Assembly: GCA_028554755.1 (NCBI GenBank)
Contig: JAPTOF010000003.1
Location: 2,150,501-2,214,500 of the forward strand
Length of the DNA stretch: 64,000 bases
Direction: 5' to 3'
Source: Cordia subcordata
Lineage: Eukaryota > Streptophyta > Magnoliopsida > Boraginales > Cordiaceae
This document shows, in pieces, positions 34,787 through 47,483 of this stretch. A model generated the notes under the pieces. The model searched no databases. It had not been told where the DNA came from and was given only the letters and a program-made list of their open reading frames with translations. How positions within the stretch are numbered: position 1 is the first letter of the stretch; each line of letters begins with the position of its first letter. The position numbers were made by a program, and so were the translations under genes.

Positions 34787-36109
34787 AACTGTGGCAACAG
34801 CTTGCTTATTCATTAGTGTAGTTTGAGTTTTGTACTTCTTTATCTGCTCTTCCAAAAGAAGTGATCTACTCTCTGCATCACTGTCTAAGAGATCACATTT
34901 GAAAGTATCATATCAAAAACTGTTCAAAGCAACCAATGGTTTCTCTTCTGAGAATTTGATTGGCGAGGGTAGTTTTGGCTCGGTTTATAAAGGGACCCTC
35001 TACGATGATAATGGATCCATTATAACTGTCAAAGTGATTAACCTTCTCCATCGAGGAGCTTTGAAGAGTTTTATGCATGAATATGAAGTGCTAAGGAATA
35101 TTAGGCATCAAAATTTGTTAAAGATTATAACCTGTTGCTTGAGCATTGATTTTCATGGTAATGATTTTAAATCTTTAGTCTATGAGTTCATGCCTAATGG
35201 AAGTCTTGAAAATTGGTTGCATCCAATTATTCAAGCTCAGGAGCCAAATGCGCATCGCGAACTGGGCCTTCTTCAAAGAGTTAACATCGCCATTGATGTG
35301 GTGCTCTTGATTATCTTCACCACCATTGCCAAAGACAAATAGTTCATTGTGATATAAAGCCAAGCAACATTCTTCTAGAGTCTAGACAGTGACATGACTG
35401 CATATACTGGAGATTTTGGCCTTGCAAAGTTTCTTCCTGCACACACAATTGTAAATGACAGCAATTCAATTGAAGTAGGGGGATCCATTGGATATGTCGC
35501 TCCATGTAATGACAACGATTTTGCAGCAGATATATTTTTGAGCTTGTATTTATATTTGTATTTCTCTTAACCGTTTCTTGCCAAAAACGGAAAAAAATTA
35601 TTGAACTCATGACCTATTGGCAAAATTAATGATCACCCTCATGATTATGAGATTTATGAGAAAATTGCTCATTCTTTATTTTTTATGAGAATTTTTTTCT
35701 AAAATGTAGCATATGGTCTCGGACTGAAGTATCACCAAGCGATAATATTTACAGGTATGGAATCCTATTGTTGGAAATGATGACTGGGAAACATCCCACT
35801 GACATTATGTTTGTTGAAGGCCTTAACCTTTACAAGTTTGATAGCATGGCGATGTTGGACCCTCTTCTCATGGGAAATGAAGTTGAAACAACCAACAATA
35901 GAGGCGGTCCACTAGAAATGATAAATGGGAGTAAAATAGAGGGGTATTTGATCTCAATTTTGCAAGTTGGCTTGGCATGCTCCATGGACTCACCAGAAGA
36001 TCGAATGGTCATGGGCGACGTCCTTGTTAGGCTGCAATCTATTAGGAATAACATGTTATGTATCCTAAACTCAATTAGAGGTTCGTCTTTGTTCAAGCTG
36101 CAATCTTAG
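34787..36109 (+). pseudogene. LRR-RLK pseudogene B, lacking the LRR domain
   Basis: Homology to the receptor genes begins in the membrane helix; signal peptide and all LRRs are missing. TGA at 34824-34826 interrupts the helix. The kinase N-lobe ([13 protein letters not shown]) reads to about 35300, where a roughly 5-bp deletion (GATGTGGTGCTCTTG) breaks the frame before the catalytic loop. The exon 1 end is CCAT|GTAATG in place of CCAG|GTAAG. Exon 2 starts near 35710, has a one-base deletion and lost about ten codons (MLDPLLM), then reads on to 36109. It keeps the INGSK codons of gene 4. Inactive. Confidence 0.93.
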
Positions 36110-36718
36110 TAGATAGATAATTTTTTTTTCCTTTTTAGTTCTATGGCATTTGCATCACATTCATGTCAATATATATTCATCTAATATAATAGAAAAGCCA
36201 TACTAGTATGAAGCTATCGCTTAGAAGCCAGAGAGCACAAGCTTCATTATTGCAGAGACTATAAGATCAAAGAGACGTTTTTAGGAAATGAATTTTACAT
36301 AAAATTCATATTCGGAAAATGTAACACAATGAGAAAACCTTATGCAACTGCAAGCCCATTGCTTCAATTGATAAACAGAGGTGTGTTAGATTCCTATGTG
36401 CTTTGTATGAGTCTTTCTTCTGCAATGTGCTTGCCAGAATAAGTTTTGCACTTTAGTCTGTTGCACTAGGCTGCAAAATGGAAATAAATTAGGCTTTCAC
36501 TAGTGATAGTACTGCTCAAAATCAAAGTCATCCACTTTCTCAATAACCATTCTGTTAATTTAAAAACGTCTAAATTAGGCCTTGATATTTCAAAATTTTA
36601 TTCTATTTAGTTATTACATTATTTTAAAAAGATCCATATTAGTGCCCAGTGTTTTATAAAACTACACAAATTAGTCCATCTTAATAAAAAAATTAGCAAA
36701 AGAATAGAGATTAATGTA
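36110..36718. other. 3' flank of pseudogene B
   Basis: Collinear with the flanks of genes 1 and 4 (CTAATATAATAGAAAAGCC, GAGAAAACCTTATGCAA). No gene. Confidence 0.6.
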
Positions 36719-38453
36719 TGCTACAAGAAAAATAGCTGCAGACGATGGAAAATGAGCGATGGAAAAACTTCGTAACCAAATGGTGATGGAATAGCAATGG
36801 AATAACAATGATAAAATAAAAAGGAGAAAGTTCCATCGCCAAAAATGTGACGATGGCAGACTTTCGTCACCAAATGGCGACAAAAAAGCTACGGAAACGG
36901 TATGGTCATTGAAAAGGGGGAAAAAATCCGTCGCTAAACCATCGCCATTTCATATCCATCGCCAATCCCATGCCAAACTAGCGACGGAATAATGACGGCA
37001 TAACAACGATAAAATAAAAAAGATAAAGTTTCATCGCCCATTTTCCCACCATAGCCAATCCGTCGCCAAAAGTATGGCGACGGCAAAAATCCTTCGCCAA
37101 ATGGCAACTAAAATGCAATGGAAAAGGTATTGTCATTGAAAAGGGAAAAATCCATCACTAAACTATCACCATTTCATACCCATCGCCAACCTGGCAACAT
37201 CGTGGTGCAAAAAGGTGACATGTAGTACAGGGAATTAAGTTGTGTGAATAAAAAAATTTGCATCATGTTAAAACAAAATATTAGTAACACATTGATTGGA
37301 TAGAAAACCATTTCCTATAGTAGTAGTTAGAAGAGTAATAAAATATTACACGCATTCAATCAATATATCTTTAGAAGGCAATTTCAAGCAATTGTAATGT
37401 AAGAATCTATTATTTTGTACAAGATTAAGACTTGAAATTAAGTCTACAACAAAAACTAATAGATTTATGTTGATTTAGGTGCAAAATTCATTTTTATCTT
37501 CTTATGCCATTGCAATTCCGTCACCAGTTGGCTACGGAATAGCCACGGATAAATATTTTGTGACGGATTGGTGACGGATTTTGGTTTTGTCTTTCTATCC
37601 TGTACTGAGCCTGTCCCACGTAAGGGTGATGGTGGATCATTGCGATGAATTGGCGGCGGATTTTAGTTTTAGTTTTTTATTCTTTTATTGTTTTGATTTT
37701 TAAAATATTTTTAAAAAAATAAAATAAAAAATTAACTTTTTAATTCTTTTATTGATTTGATTTTTAACTTTTTATATATTAAATTTTATTAAATAAAAAA
37801 TTAAAAATAAAATTTAAATTTAAAAGTTTAAAATTATAAAATTAAAAATCTTACATTAAAAGTTAAAAGTTTATATAAAAGTTAAAAGTTTAAAATTTGA
37901 AAATAAAAAATTAGAAATAAAAAATAAAAATTTAAAATTTAAAAGTTTAAAATTTTAAGATTAAAAGTTTAAAGTATAGTTTAAAATTTAAAAATTAAAA
38001 ATTTTAGAGTTTTAACTTTTAAATTAAAAATTCAAGGTTTAGATAATCTTGCCATGTTAGCATGATTTGCTTAGGCCCCAGAGTGATGACTCTTAGATAA
38101 TTTTTGTTGTATATTTGAGGTTTCTTAAAATACCAAACAACTTTAATTTGTATTATTATATAATTATTGAATTTTTCTAATATAATATTTATTTTATTTT
38201 TCTTAATATTTGTTACTTTTAAGTTAAAATTTAAATGCTAGAAAATATAAAATTTTACATATTTCTAAATGAAAATGAAAGTAAATGGCAATACAATTAA
38301 ATTGCTAAGATAAATAATGGTAACAGATTACGACGGACTGAAATAGGGGGGGTTGGCGACAAGTTGGCAATGAAAAGAAATGGCGACGGATTGGCCACGG
38401 AAAGAAATGGTGACGGACTAGCGACAGAACAAAATTGCAACAAACTAGCGATA
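36719..38453. mobile_element. CACTA-like non-autonomous element, truncated
   Basis: The left end TGCTACAAGAAAAATAGC is one step from the CACTACAAGAAAAA terminus. Both ends of the element are packed with GGCGACGG, CATCGCC and GACGGAATAGC subterminal words, partly in a duplicated block (36770-36975 and 36990-37190). The centre (37680-38300) is A/T-rich. On the right it runs straight into flank equivalent to 4343 on, with about 390 bp of flank missing, so a deletion removed the right terminus. Confidence 0.65.
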
Positions 38454-39487
38454 TTGGTGTTAGGATTGGATATATAACTGTACAAGGTATTTTGATGCGG
38501 ATCTTTTTTTTGTTTTGTAATAAAAATGCATCTTTTTTAGTGATATCGATCTAATAATGAAGGAATCTGACTTTACATTGTCTGTGTTTTGGAGATTTTT
38601 CTTTCATTGATTATGTTTGATTTTTTGCTTTTCATCAAAAAAAATGGAAACTATATTAATTAGAAGATATTACAACTAGTCAGCACTCGTGACTTCAAAG
38701 ACAAAGTGCATTACATTAAACAACACTATTGGAGGAGAAGCCATCCAAGAGCAACACTGCCTAGTCTAACATTGTACGTAAGCCAATTTTGTTGTCCTGT
38801 TAATGATTTTAGTTGGCGATTAATATGACGGAGTGAATTTGATAAGAATTGAATGAGTTAAGGAATATAATGAGCTTAGGAATGAAATGGACTTGGTAAT
38901 AAATATACTATGCTTAATATGATCGAGGGATGATGGTAAGAATAAATTTATTTTAAAATTTTTATTTTTAACTTTTATTTTTATTTTTATTTTCTATTTG
39001 TTTTTTATTTTGCTCTAATTTTTATTTCGTATTTTATGATTCAATTTTTGTTTTTGTTTTTATTTTTATATTATTTAATTTTTGTTTTTATTTTATATTT
39101 TATTTTTAATTTTTATTTTCTATTTTTTTACTTTTTTATTTTCTACTTTTATTTTAATTTTAATTTTTATATTCTTTTTTAGGTTTGTTTATTTTTATTT
39201 TCTTTTTTAATTTTAATTTTATTTCCTATTTTCCTATTTTTATGTTTTATTTTTTATTTTTATTTTTGACATGAAATACTAAATTTTAATTTTAAGAAGG
39301 ATATTTTTAGTCGTTTGACAAAAACTCATTCCCATGAATATAGGAATGACTCATTCCTATGTCTTTAGTAAGGAATAGCTATTCCCATATTCATGGAATG
39401 GGATTCCTTGGTTCATTACCTTATACCAATCATAGAATTTAAAAGAAAGCCTAGAATGCCATTCCAATTTCAACTCGTTCTTGCATA
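38454..39487. other. 3' flank of pseudogene B with a T-rich low-complexity stretch
   Basis: 38454-38765 matches the gene 1 and gene 4 flanks. 38800-39480 does not match; it contains a TTTTATTTT run (38940-39290) and GGAATGA/TCATTCC words that may belong to an unrecognised insertion. No gene. Confidence 0.45.
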
Positions 39488-39495
39488 CCGATCAC

Positions 39496-40027
39496 TAGGG
39501 GTGTTCATTAGGGATTCCCCGCCCCAATCAATATAATTTTTTTCCTCGAAATAATATTTGGGGAAAGACTTGTGTTCCGTTCCCCGCCCCAATTCACCAA
39601 TAGGCAATATATTTTGGGAAATTGGGGAATGGGGAAAAATGAACGGGGATCGGGGAATCCCCGAAAATATGCCATCATAATTAACTATATAGACGATAGC
39701 TTCAAACCACAACATAAATAAAGTATATAAACCATAGTTTCAAACCATAACGTAAATAAAGGACATAGACCATACTCTCATAAGTCATAATCAGTCAATC
39801 ATAGTATAAATAAAAGTCCAAAGCATAAATGAAAAATATTATTTTAACAAGTTGCCGATAACCATTCATCTCCATTCTCCGTTACTCCATGAACCTTCAA
39901 ATCTTAGTTATTTTTTTTGTTAGTTCAATGCTCACTTTGATATGTCTAAAAAATAAAAAACCAAATATAATATATAATACGCATTAAATATATATATATT
40001 AAAAAACCAAATATAATATATAATATG

Positions 40028-40074
<47 letters not shown>

Positions 40075-40258
40075 AGTAGTTCAGGTTTTTGGGGATTCCC
40101 CAAATAAAAAAAATTATACCGTTCCCCAACCCAATTCCCCAATATTTTTCCCCATCCCCGATAATTTTTTTCCCGTTCCCCATTTCTCCAAACCCGATTT
40201 CCCCGAACCCGAAATTTCGGGTCGGTAATCGGGTTTCCCCGAATAATGCACAGCTCTA
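39496..40258. mobile_element. Non-autonomous hAT element, 763 bp
   Basis: Ends TAGGGGTGTTCATTAGGG and GAATAATGCACAGCTCTA, with a perfect 8-bp target duplication CCGATCAC (39488-39495 and 40259-40266). Subterminal GGGGAAT/CCCCG-rich blocks surround an A/T-rich centre with a (TA)n tract near 40037-40068. Non-coding. Confidence 0.88.
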
Positions 40259-40266
40259 CCGATCAC

Positions 40267-40890
40267 CATCTTAGAGATATTAACAACCTTCCAATCTCCA
40301 GTTAATTAAGAGTTAGAATCATTCATTAGATAGTCGACTGTCCAGCACAATGTGGACTTTGGACGAAAGCTATTAATTAGCTCAAGGCAATCAATTAGTT
40401 TAATGCTTTTGCTAGGAGGGTCTAAGGGATACCTTTGGAACACGTAGCTAGCTACCTGCGAAGAACCATCTCAATCTACATGACTTGGGGGATGACAATT
40501 CCTTTCCTGGAATCACCGATATTTCTGTAATATTCTATATCTATCTATCTATTATAACAATTATAATAAGCTCTTACTTTCTATATGAATGGTAATAGAT
40601 TTTAACATGGTTATGAAATATTGCCAAATTCATATTGTATTTGTGAGTAAAATTTAATTGTTTGGATATACAATTTTGAATTTTATGGCAAGTTATCATT
40701 TTTCTTTATTTGTAAATAATAAATAAAAATTTAGTTAATAAATGTATTAAAAGTCTTTATTATTAATTTATCGTAAGAATTTAATCAAGGACTTTCTAGT
40801 ATTATTTAAAAATGAAGTGCAACTAGATCTAGAATTTATATTAAAAACATATTAGAACTCGATCGTTCATAGCACAAGCTTAAATGTAAT
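40267..40890. other. 3' flank of pseudogene B, continued
   Basis: Starts collinear with the other 3' flanks (TTAACAACCTTCCAATCTCCA, GTCCAGCACAATGTGGAC, GCTTTTGCTAG). No gene. Confidence 0.55.
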
Positions 40891-41375
40891 GCTATATATA
40901 TATATAAGTTAAATTCAAAGGAGCTCAAAGAAGGGTGTCACATCAGTACCCATCCATTTGTTAAGTCATCATAAATTTTATTTTTAATATTATTACATTA
41001 TAATATATATATATATATATATATTAGTATTTAATTATATTTATGCACCACTTCCTAACCTCATCATTGCAATGAAGTTACAAGATATTTAATTATATTT
41101 ATGCACCACCTATATTTCTTTTTAATGAATTTAAAGTAATAAAGTCCAAAAGAACTCATTAATTTAATTAATTTATGCATTATATCCTAATTAAAAAAAT
41201 AAAAATAAGAATAAAAAACGCTAGAATTAATTTTTATAGATATTTAGAAATAAAAAAAACACACGAAAACCTAAAAACAATAAAAATCACATCTATAAAT
41301 ATATAAAATATTAAAAAATACACAGAACCTAAATAAACTCGTGCAAAGTACAGGGTATGAAAGCAATACACTAAA
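40891..41375 (+). mobile_element. Helitron-like element, single-unit relative of 26260-27476
   Basis: Reverse-complement relative of one unit of the element after gene 2: TTAAATTCAAAGGAGCTCAAAG, GGGTGTCACATCAG, TTATGCACCACTTCC, ACCTAAATAAACTCG, then a degenerate hairpin and ATACACTAA (a CTRR-type end). It has an internal (TA)n tract near 41000. Independent insertion in the opposite orientation. Confidence 0.5.
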
Positions 41376-42134
41376 GCTAAGGAAGTCATAATAGAGCTCG
41401 ACACATCAGCCTTGAAAATGCACCATAACTTGACACATTAGCTTTTCTAGAAAGTTGATGTGGCTGACATATCAACTCCTTTCGAGGATAGTAAATGCAA
41501 ACAAATTTTGATGCATGATGCTTAGCATGAGTTTGCAGCATTGTAAATACAAATGGATCCTAGTGCATGCATATTATTCTTGGAAGATGAATAGGATACT
41601 TTAAGTACTTCTAGTGATGAAGCATTAACTAAAACTAAAGAACAAAAAGCATTGGAATGTATATGCAAACATTTTTTCTATACTTTGATGATGATGATGC
41701 ATGAACTAAGTGAATAACAATCAATTGAAATGCATATTTAAACACTAATTTGTAACTATGCATAGCACAAGCAACAAATCCTAGTAAATTTATATCATTC
41801 AAGATATATAATTGGGTCTTTTGATGTTTGAAGAGTTTAATTATACCATGTCTGTTAAACTGCGAATAAAGTACTAACTACTGTGGTTTAGCATGAAATT
41901 GCTCTCCTATAATATGATTCTCAATCCATTGAAGCTCTTTTTTGGAATTAAGGGATAGTTCAAGTGGTTGAAACTATCTATACTCAGGAGTAATTTCTTG
42001 GGTTCAAATCCATGGGGGTGAAGGTTTCAAAAAAAAAAAAATTTAAAAAAAGTTCTTTTTCAAAATGTTGGTTGTCTATTATAATTTTAAGTGAACTCAA
42101 AACTTGCTATCTTATATGAAGACTAATGCTTGAG
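41376..42134. other. Non-coding sequence between the Helitron-like element and copia 2
   Basis: No gene recognised apart from the SINE-like segment at 41950-42050. Confidence 0.45.
41950..42050 (+). mobile_element. Candidate tRNA-derived SINE
   Basis: TAGTTCAAGTGG (41956-41967) fits a Pol III A box and GGGTTCAAATCC (42000-42011) a B box, 32 bp apart. A run of A residues follows near 42029. Imperfect flanking repeats GCTCTTTTT and GTTCTTTTT may be a target duplication. It does not form a convincing functional tRNA gene. Confidence 0.55.
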
Positions 42135-42344
42135 TGATAACAATTTGAGAGAGATGAAAAATATTTATCATTATGATTACTTAATGATCTCAGTACAAGT
42201 ACAGACTATTTATAGCCAAAGTTAGTTAGTAACTAGCTCAGTTGCCAGCTCAGCATTTGCCTAACTACTTGAATAAGTGTTGCCAACTAATCATTATTGC
42301 TGCACGCACGTGACTTAATTACTAAGCTCCTTGATGGCTTGTCA
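42135..42344 (-). repeat. 3' LTR of copia 2
   Basis: 210 bp, TGATAACAATTTGAG to GGCTTGTCA, next to the polypurine tract. Confidence 0.88.
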
Positions 42345-42366
42345 GCCCCTTCAAGCTGATGCTAGC

Positions 42367-44022
42367 CTATGCTAGAGGATGCTCGGAAACTAAATAGTTG
42401 AATGCTAAAATAGAGAGAGCTTTTGTGAGGAGGTCAACTAAAAGTTCAGTGGTAGGCATATAAGATAGTCTGAGCTGCTTGGCCAATATAAGTTCTCTAA
42501 TGAAGTGACAATCCAGATCAATGTATTTAGTTTGGTTATGTTGTATTGGATTCATACCAAGAGCCATGGCTAACTTATTATCTCACCAAAGAGTAGGTAC
42601 AAAGCAGGGAATTGCTAAATCTGCCAAAATATATGAAAGCCATTTAAGTTCTGCAACTGTAGTAGCCATGGACTTGTATTCTAACTTTGTTGAGGACTTT
42701 GACACTGTTGGTTCCCTCTTTGATAAAAATGAAACAAGATTAGGACCCAAGAATATTGCAAAACCAGTGGCTAATCTTCTTGTAACGGAATTAGCACCCC
42801 AATTAGAATCAACAAAGGCATTTAATTGGAATGATCCAGGAGTAAATTGAAGTCTAGTGGCTAATGTGGATTGAATAAACCTTAGAATCCTTTTGAGCAG
42901 AGCAAAATGATGTTGTGTAGGATGATGCATATGCTGACAAACTGTATTGACTATAAATTATATATGTGGCCTGGTAAGAGTAGGGTATTGCAGGGCTCCA
43001 ACAATGCTTCTAAAGAAGGAAGGGTCTGAATAAGGTTGCATATGCTTAACTTTCTTAGAGACTTCATTGTAAGGAATAATAGTTGTGGGTGTAGTTTTAC
43101 ACTGAAACATTCCAGCTTTGTTGAGCAAATTTGAAGCATATTTAAGTTGATGCAAGAGTAATCCTTTATCATTATATTGAACTTCCAATCCTAAGAAGTA
43201 GGACAGTTTGCCAAGATTATTGATGGCAAATGTAGAAGACAATAATTGAATAAGGCTTTCAATTACAAAGGCAAAAAAACCAGTGATGACAATGTCATCA
43301 ACATAGATAAGAAGTATGATGGTTTTTGCTTGATTTTTCTTGATGAAAGGTGAAGTATTAGCCTTGCTACATAGAAATCCATATTGAAGTAGAATACTAG
43401 CCAACATTTGATACCAAGCTCTAGGAGCGTATTTTAGGCCATATAGAGACTTTCTAAGCAAGAATACATGTTCTAGATAGTCCGGATTAATGTACCCTGG
43501 AGGCCACTGCATATAAACCTTTTCTTCTAAGTGGTCATGTAAGAATGCATTGGAAACATCAAGCTACTTAAGAGGCCAGTGATAAGATAAAGAAAGAGAT
43601 AAAACAATTCTCATAGTTTGCATCTTTATTATAGGACTGAATGTTTCATAATAATCCGTGCCATGTTCTTGATGAAAACCTTTAACAACAAGTCTAGCTT
43701 TGTACATGGCCATTGTCCCATCTGCATTCTTCTTGATTCTAAAAACCCATTTGGATCCTATTTGAGCTTTATTAGGTGGTAGGGGTACCAAATCCCAAAT
43801 GTGTTGAGCTTGCAATGCATTGAACTCTTCAGTCATTGCCTTTTGCCAACACAAATACTCGGCTGCTTTTTTATAACTTACGGGCTCAGTTGTGGGAGGA
43901 GTAATGATTAAGGATTTAATATTAAAATTCTTTGGTTTGAGAGAACCTGTTTTAGACCTTGTGACCATTGGATTAAATGGTAAAATTAAGGAGGAAAAAG
44001 GCTTATCAGGAACAAATAGCAA
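42367..44022 (-). pseudogene. Copia 2 reverse transcriptase and RNase H, degraded
   Basis: 43564-44022 holds the N-terminal RT part (GSKWVFRIKKNADG, YKARLVVKGFHQEHGTDY). 42958-43512 has [17 protein letters not shown] and catalytic YVDD (43294-43305). 42583-42930 has RNase H (FVDSNWGANSVTRRLATG), and 42367-42567 has the C-terminus (IDLDCHFIRE). Stops and frame breaks separate the pieces. Confidence 0.92.
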
Positions 44023-44299
44023 TACAGCTACTAAATGTTTTTAGAAGTGAAGGTTGTAGGAATATGAAGATGAGTAATAGGCTGTTATGTATGCTGAGAA
44101 GATGAAGATGTAGGCTCAACTGCTTGTTGATTAGGTGATGGAATGGGAGATGGGGAACATCAAGAGTTGGACAACTGTCAGAGGCTGTTGATGGTGAATG
44201 TAAAAAAGTAGGAAACACTGGAAATAAGGACTCGAGCACCTGATTCATGCTGACTTGTTTTGTGATGATATGTAAAGACAATTTCAAAAAATTGAACAT

Positions 44300-45568
44300 G
44301 TCTAGAAATATAAAGTTGCTTGGTATTCAAGTCAAGGCATTTATGTCTTTTTGATAAAGGGGCATAGCCAAGGAAAAGACAAGGAGAGGATCTGTCTTAC
44401 AGTTTGTGTTTTGTGTAGGGCTTTAGCTGGGGAAAACAAAGACAACCAAAGATTTTGCAATTTGAATAATTTGGTTTAAGACCATAAAGGCATTCATAGA
44501 ATGACTTATGGTTTAATATATCTTTGGGCAATTTGTTGATAAAAAAATTGGCAGTGGCAAGGTCTTCAAGCCAAAATTCAGGTAGAGAAGAGGCCTGATA
44601 CAGTAGTGTAAGTATTGTTTCAATAAGATGTCTATGTCTTTTTTTGCCTTACCATTTTGCTGAGGTGCATAAGGACAAGAAGTATGGTGCTCAATGCCTA
44701 GCCTTTGGGTAATTGAAGCAAATTTTTGGTTTAGAAATTCAGATCCATTGTCTGATTTAAGGTTTGAATTTGTTTGTGAAACTGGTTTTGAACGATTGCA
44801 GTAAATGCTTGAAAGATAGAAGAAACTTCAGATTTATTTTTCATTGGATATATCTAACTATACCTTGTACAATCATCAACGAATGACAAGTAATATCTGT
44901 ATCCTTGAAAGGAGGAGACCTATGTAGGTCCCCATACATCAGCATGAATCAAAGCAAAAGGATAGAAAGCACAAGATTCAGAAACATTAAATGGTAACCT
45001 ATGAGTTTTTGCTATACTACATGCTTCACATAGAAGCTTACTATAAGTAGTAAAGGAAGGAGACAATTCAATAACAATGCTCTTTAAGATTGGAAATGGT
45101 GGATGGCCAAGTCTTTGGTGCTAAAGTGTAGAAGTAGAGAATTCTAAGGAAACAATGATGTAGGAGTTAACTTGTAGGCAGCCTCTGTCAGTGGATGAAG
45201 GAAGCATATACAGGCCACCTCTACAACGGCCCTAGAGTAAAGGTTGATGGGTGAGAGAGTCCAAAAGAGTGACCCTTTTCGAATCAAATAATAAGGAAAT
45301 ATTATTATCTTTAGTTAGCTGAGAAATAGATACAAGATTATGAGTTATCTGAGGCACATGGAGTATATTATGCAGCGTGAAGTGAGGAGAAGATAAGGGA
45401 GTGATAGTACCTATAGTAGCTATTGGTAATGAAGAACCATTGCTAATAGATACTGTATCATCGCCTTAATGGGTAAAATAGGTAGAAAACTGAGAGAAAT
45501 CATTGGACACATGATTGGTGGGCCTAGTATCCAGCACCCAAGCATTTGATGGTGGTGAGGCAAGACTA
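44300..45568 (-). pseudogene. Copia 2 protease and integrase, degraded
   Basis: Near 45500-45545 the minus strand reads VLDTRPTNHVSND, the protease motif with D-T-R-P in place of D-S-G-A. Around 44580-44720 it reads the integrase segment ending APQQNGKAKKRHRHL, and 44430-44580 the segment with FGCLCFPQLKP. No long open frame survives. Confidence 0.8.
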
Positions 45569-45698
45569 TGGACTCGTTTAGGTTAGCTTTTTTCAAAAGC
45601 TTGAAAATCAAATCAAATAGTTATTGCAAATTTAATATAAATTTAAAAAAAAAAAAAGTATTTTTTTTCATAAAAAAAAAGTCAATCCAAATAGGCCA
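45569..45698. mobile_element. Short MITE inside copia 2
   Basis: 130 bp with imperfect inverted ends TGGACTCGTTTAGGTTAG and GTCAATCCAAATAGGCCA, an A/T-rich centre and a TA duplication on both sides. It interrupts the gag-protease region of copia 2. Confidence 0.6.
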
Positions 45699-46102
45699 TA
45701 TATTGAGCAGTTATTGCTTGCTTACCAGTCTTGGCATAAGTGGAACTTGCATAAGTAAAGATGTCTAGCCTATACCGATAATCAACAGCTAGATGATTCT
45801 TTTTGCCACAAATTTGACATACAAAGGGAAAAGTAGAGGATGTAAGGGCTTGTGATGTTGATGATGTAGCAAAATTGGGAGTAGTAGGCTTGGAACCCTG
45901 AGCAGAGGTGTAAGTTGATGAAATATTGGGTGTAATATCCCCTACAACCTTGATTCCGGCTTCCTCCTCTATTAAAACCTCTATCTTTACCGCTAAATCC
46001 TCCCGAATTCTGGGTAGAAGTGTGAGTATAAAGCATAGAATGAACTGTTTTTTCTGAGGAAATTTGAGTACCAACAATTTGCATGTCCAGCTCTTTAATG
46101 AG
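45699..46102 (-). pseudogene. Copia 2 gag, C-terminal part with zinc knuckle
   Basis: The minus strand reads IKELDMQIVGTQISS, an Arg/Gly-rich stretch and CQICGKKNHLAVDYRYR, a zinc knuckle with the final Cys replaced. It is cut by the gypsy element on its upstream side; the same frame resumes at 51306. Confidence 0.85.
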
Positions 46103-46465
46103 CGTCACAAAATCAACATAACAAGGAGCTGCTAACATGGAGGATCCAAGGAGTATTCAAGACGACACCAATCCATAGAATTCCAATCCTTAACAGAATT
46201 GGTTACGAAGAAGCCCGTCTAGCAGAGCTCTTCCCTCTCACCTCAAAGATTTCGTGACCCACTAAACAGCTTTTAGAGCAAGAAATCATAAGTATAAATA
46301 AAGAAATAGTTGTTTAGAGAAGCATGAGAAATTTGTTACAAATTTTTTGAAATTCTCTCTTTCTTTTCTTCTGGAGTTTCACCAATTTCCTCGAGAAATT
46401 GGCTATTGTAATCTTTTAAATTCTAAACACAAAAGCTTCTTCTATTGCTCTCATAAGTGCTTACA
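46103..46465 (+). repeat. 5' LTR of the gypsy element
   Basis: Runs CGTCACAAAATCAACA to AAGTGCTTACA. It shares CTAACATGGAGGATCCAA and AGAAGCATGAGAA with the 3' LTR. Diverged enough to be old. Confidence 0.88.
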
Positions 46466-46623
46466 AGGTGCTTTCATTTTGAACCCATGGCCGACGGTAC
46501 GAGATTGCGTGTCCTTGAAGAAACTTGTTAATTGAAGCTTTCCAGTTTACTACTACAGATTAACAACATTCGATGGAGCAATTGGCTATCTAATTCACTA
46601 CACTGGATGGCAAACTTGAGTAG

Positions 46624-47277
46624 ATGTCCAGGTCTGAAAGTTCTCCACCACATCACAGCTTCTCTGGCGCTTCTTCGTCGGCGTTTGTACCGGGTCGATC
46701 TCTTCGACTTGATTTTCCACTTTTCAACGGCACCGATTTCATGGATTGGCTCCTTATCGCAGAACAGTATTTCGATTATTATGAAATCGCCGACAATCAA
46801 CGCCTCACAATGGCTTCCTTTTGCCTCGACGGCCAGGCTCGATCATTTTTCTGATGGCTTAAAAACAACAATCAACTCACCGGGTAGGCTGCGTTTATTC
46901 GCTAACTAGAGCTTCGCTTTGCACCATCGGAGTTCCAGCAGCCACACGGTAGTCACGGTAGTCTCTCTAAATTGATTCAAACTGTTTCTATTTCAGAATA
47001 CCAATATGCTTTTATGGATCTTGCTAGTTGTACTACCAATTTGCTATCAGGAGTTCTATTTGCAATGTTTCATATCGGGCCCTAGGCCCGAGATCTGCCA
47101 CGAGGTTATGGCCTTTCAGCCCTCCACTTTAGCCCAAGCCATGGGCTTGGCCTAGCTTTAAGAGTCAGAAAGTAGCAAACGGCCTACTTGGTCATCTAAG
47201 CCCACCCAGCCTTTACTTGTCACTACTTCGTATACTCCACCCACATCTATTTCACTACTAGTCAATGTTCCTAAGCC
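46624..47277 (+). pseudogene. Gypsy gag, degraded
   Basis: The open part 46624-46854 reads LDFPLFNGTDFMDWLLIAEQ and YFDYYEI, the start of the gypsy retrotransposon gag domain, then frames break and a hAT element interrupts it at 47286. Confidence 0.8.
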
Positions 47278-47285
47278 ATCTTTGC

Positions 47286-47426
47286 TAGGGATGTCGATAG
47301 TCTGCTTCACCCACTGCAGTGCAGCGAGGTAGGGCGGGTTTTTGCAAAAACACCGGGCGAGGGTGGGGTGGGGTTTTTCTTTATACACCTGCTAGGGCGG
47401 GCGGGTTGGGTGAATATATATGTATG

Positions 47427-47483
<57 letters not shown>

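Noticed and set aside
38940..39290. T-rich stretch as a possible matrix-attachment region or origin
   Set aside because: Simple low-complexity sequence; nothing specific beyond base composition supports a function.
41950..42020. Functional tRNA gene
   Set aside because: A and B boxes are present, but I could not form a proper cloverleaf with anticodon arm, and a poly(A) run follows. A SINE is more likely.
42521..42850. 109-codon plus-strand frame
   Set aside because: It is antisense to the copia 2 RNase H coding region, which explains the open frame.
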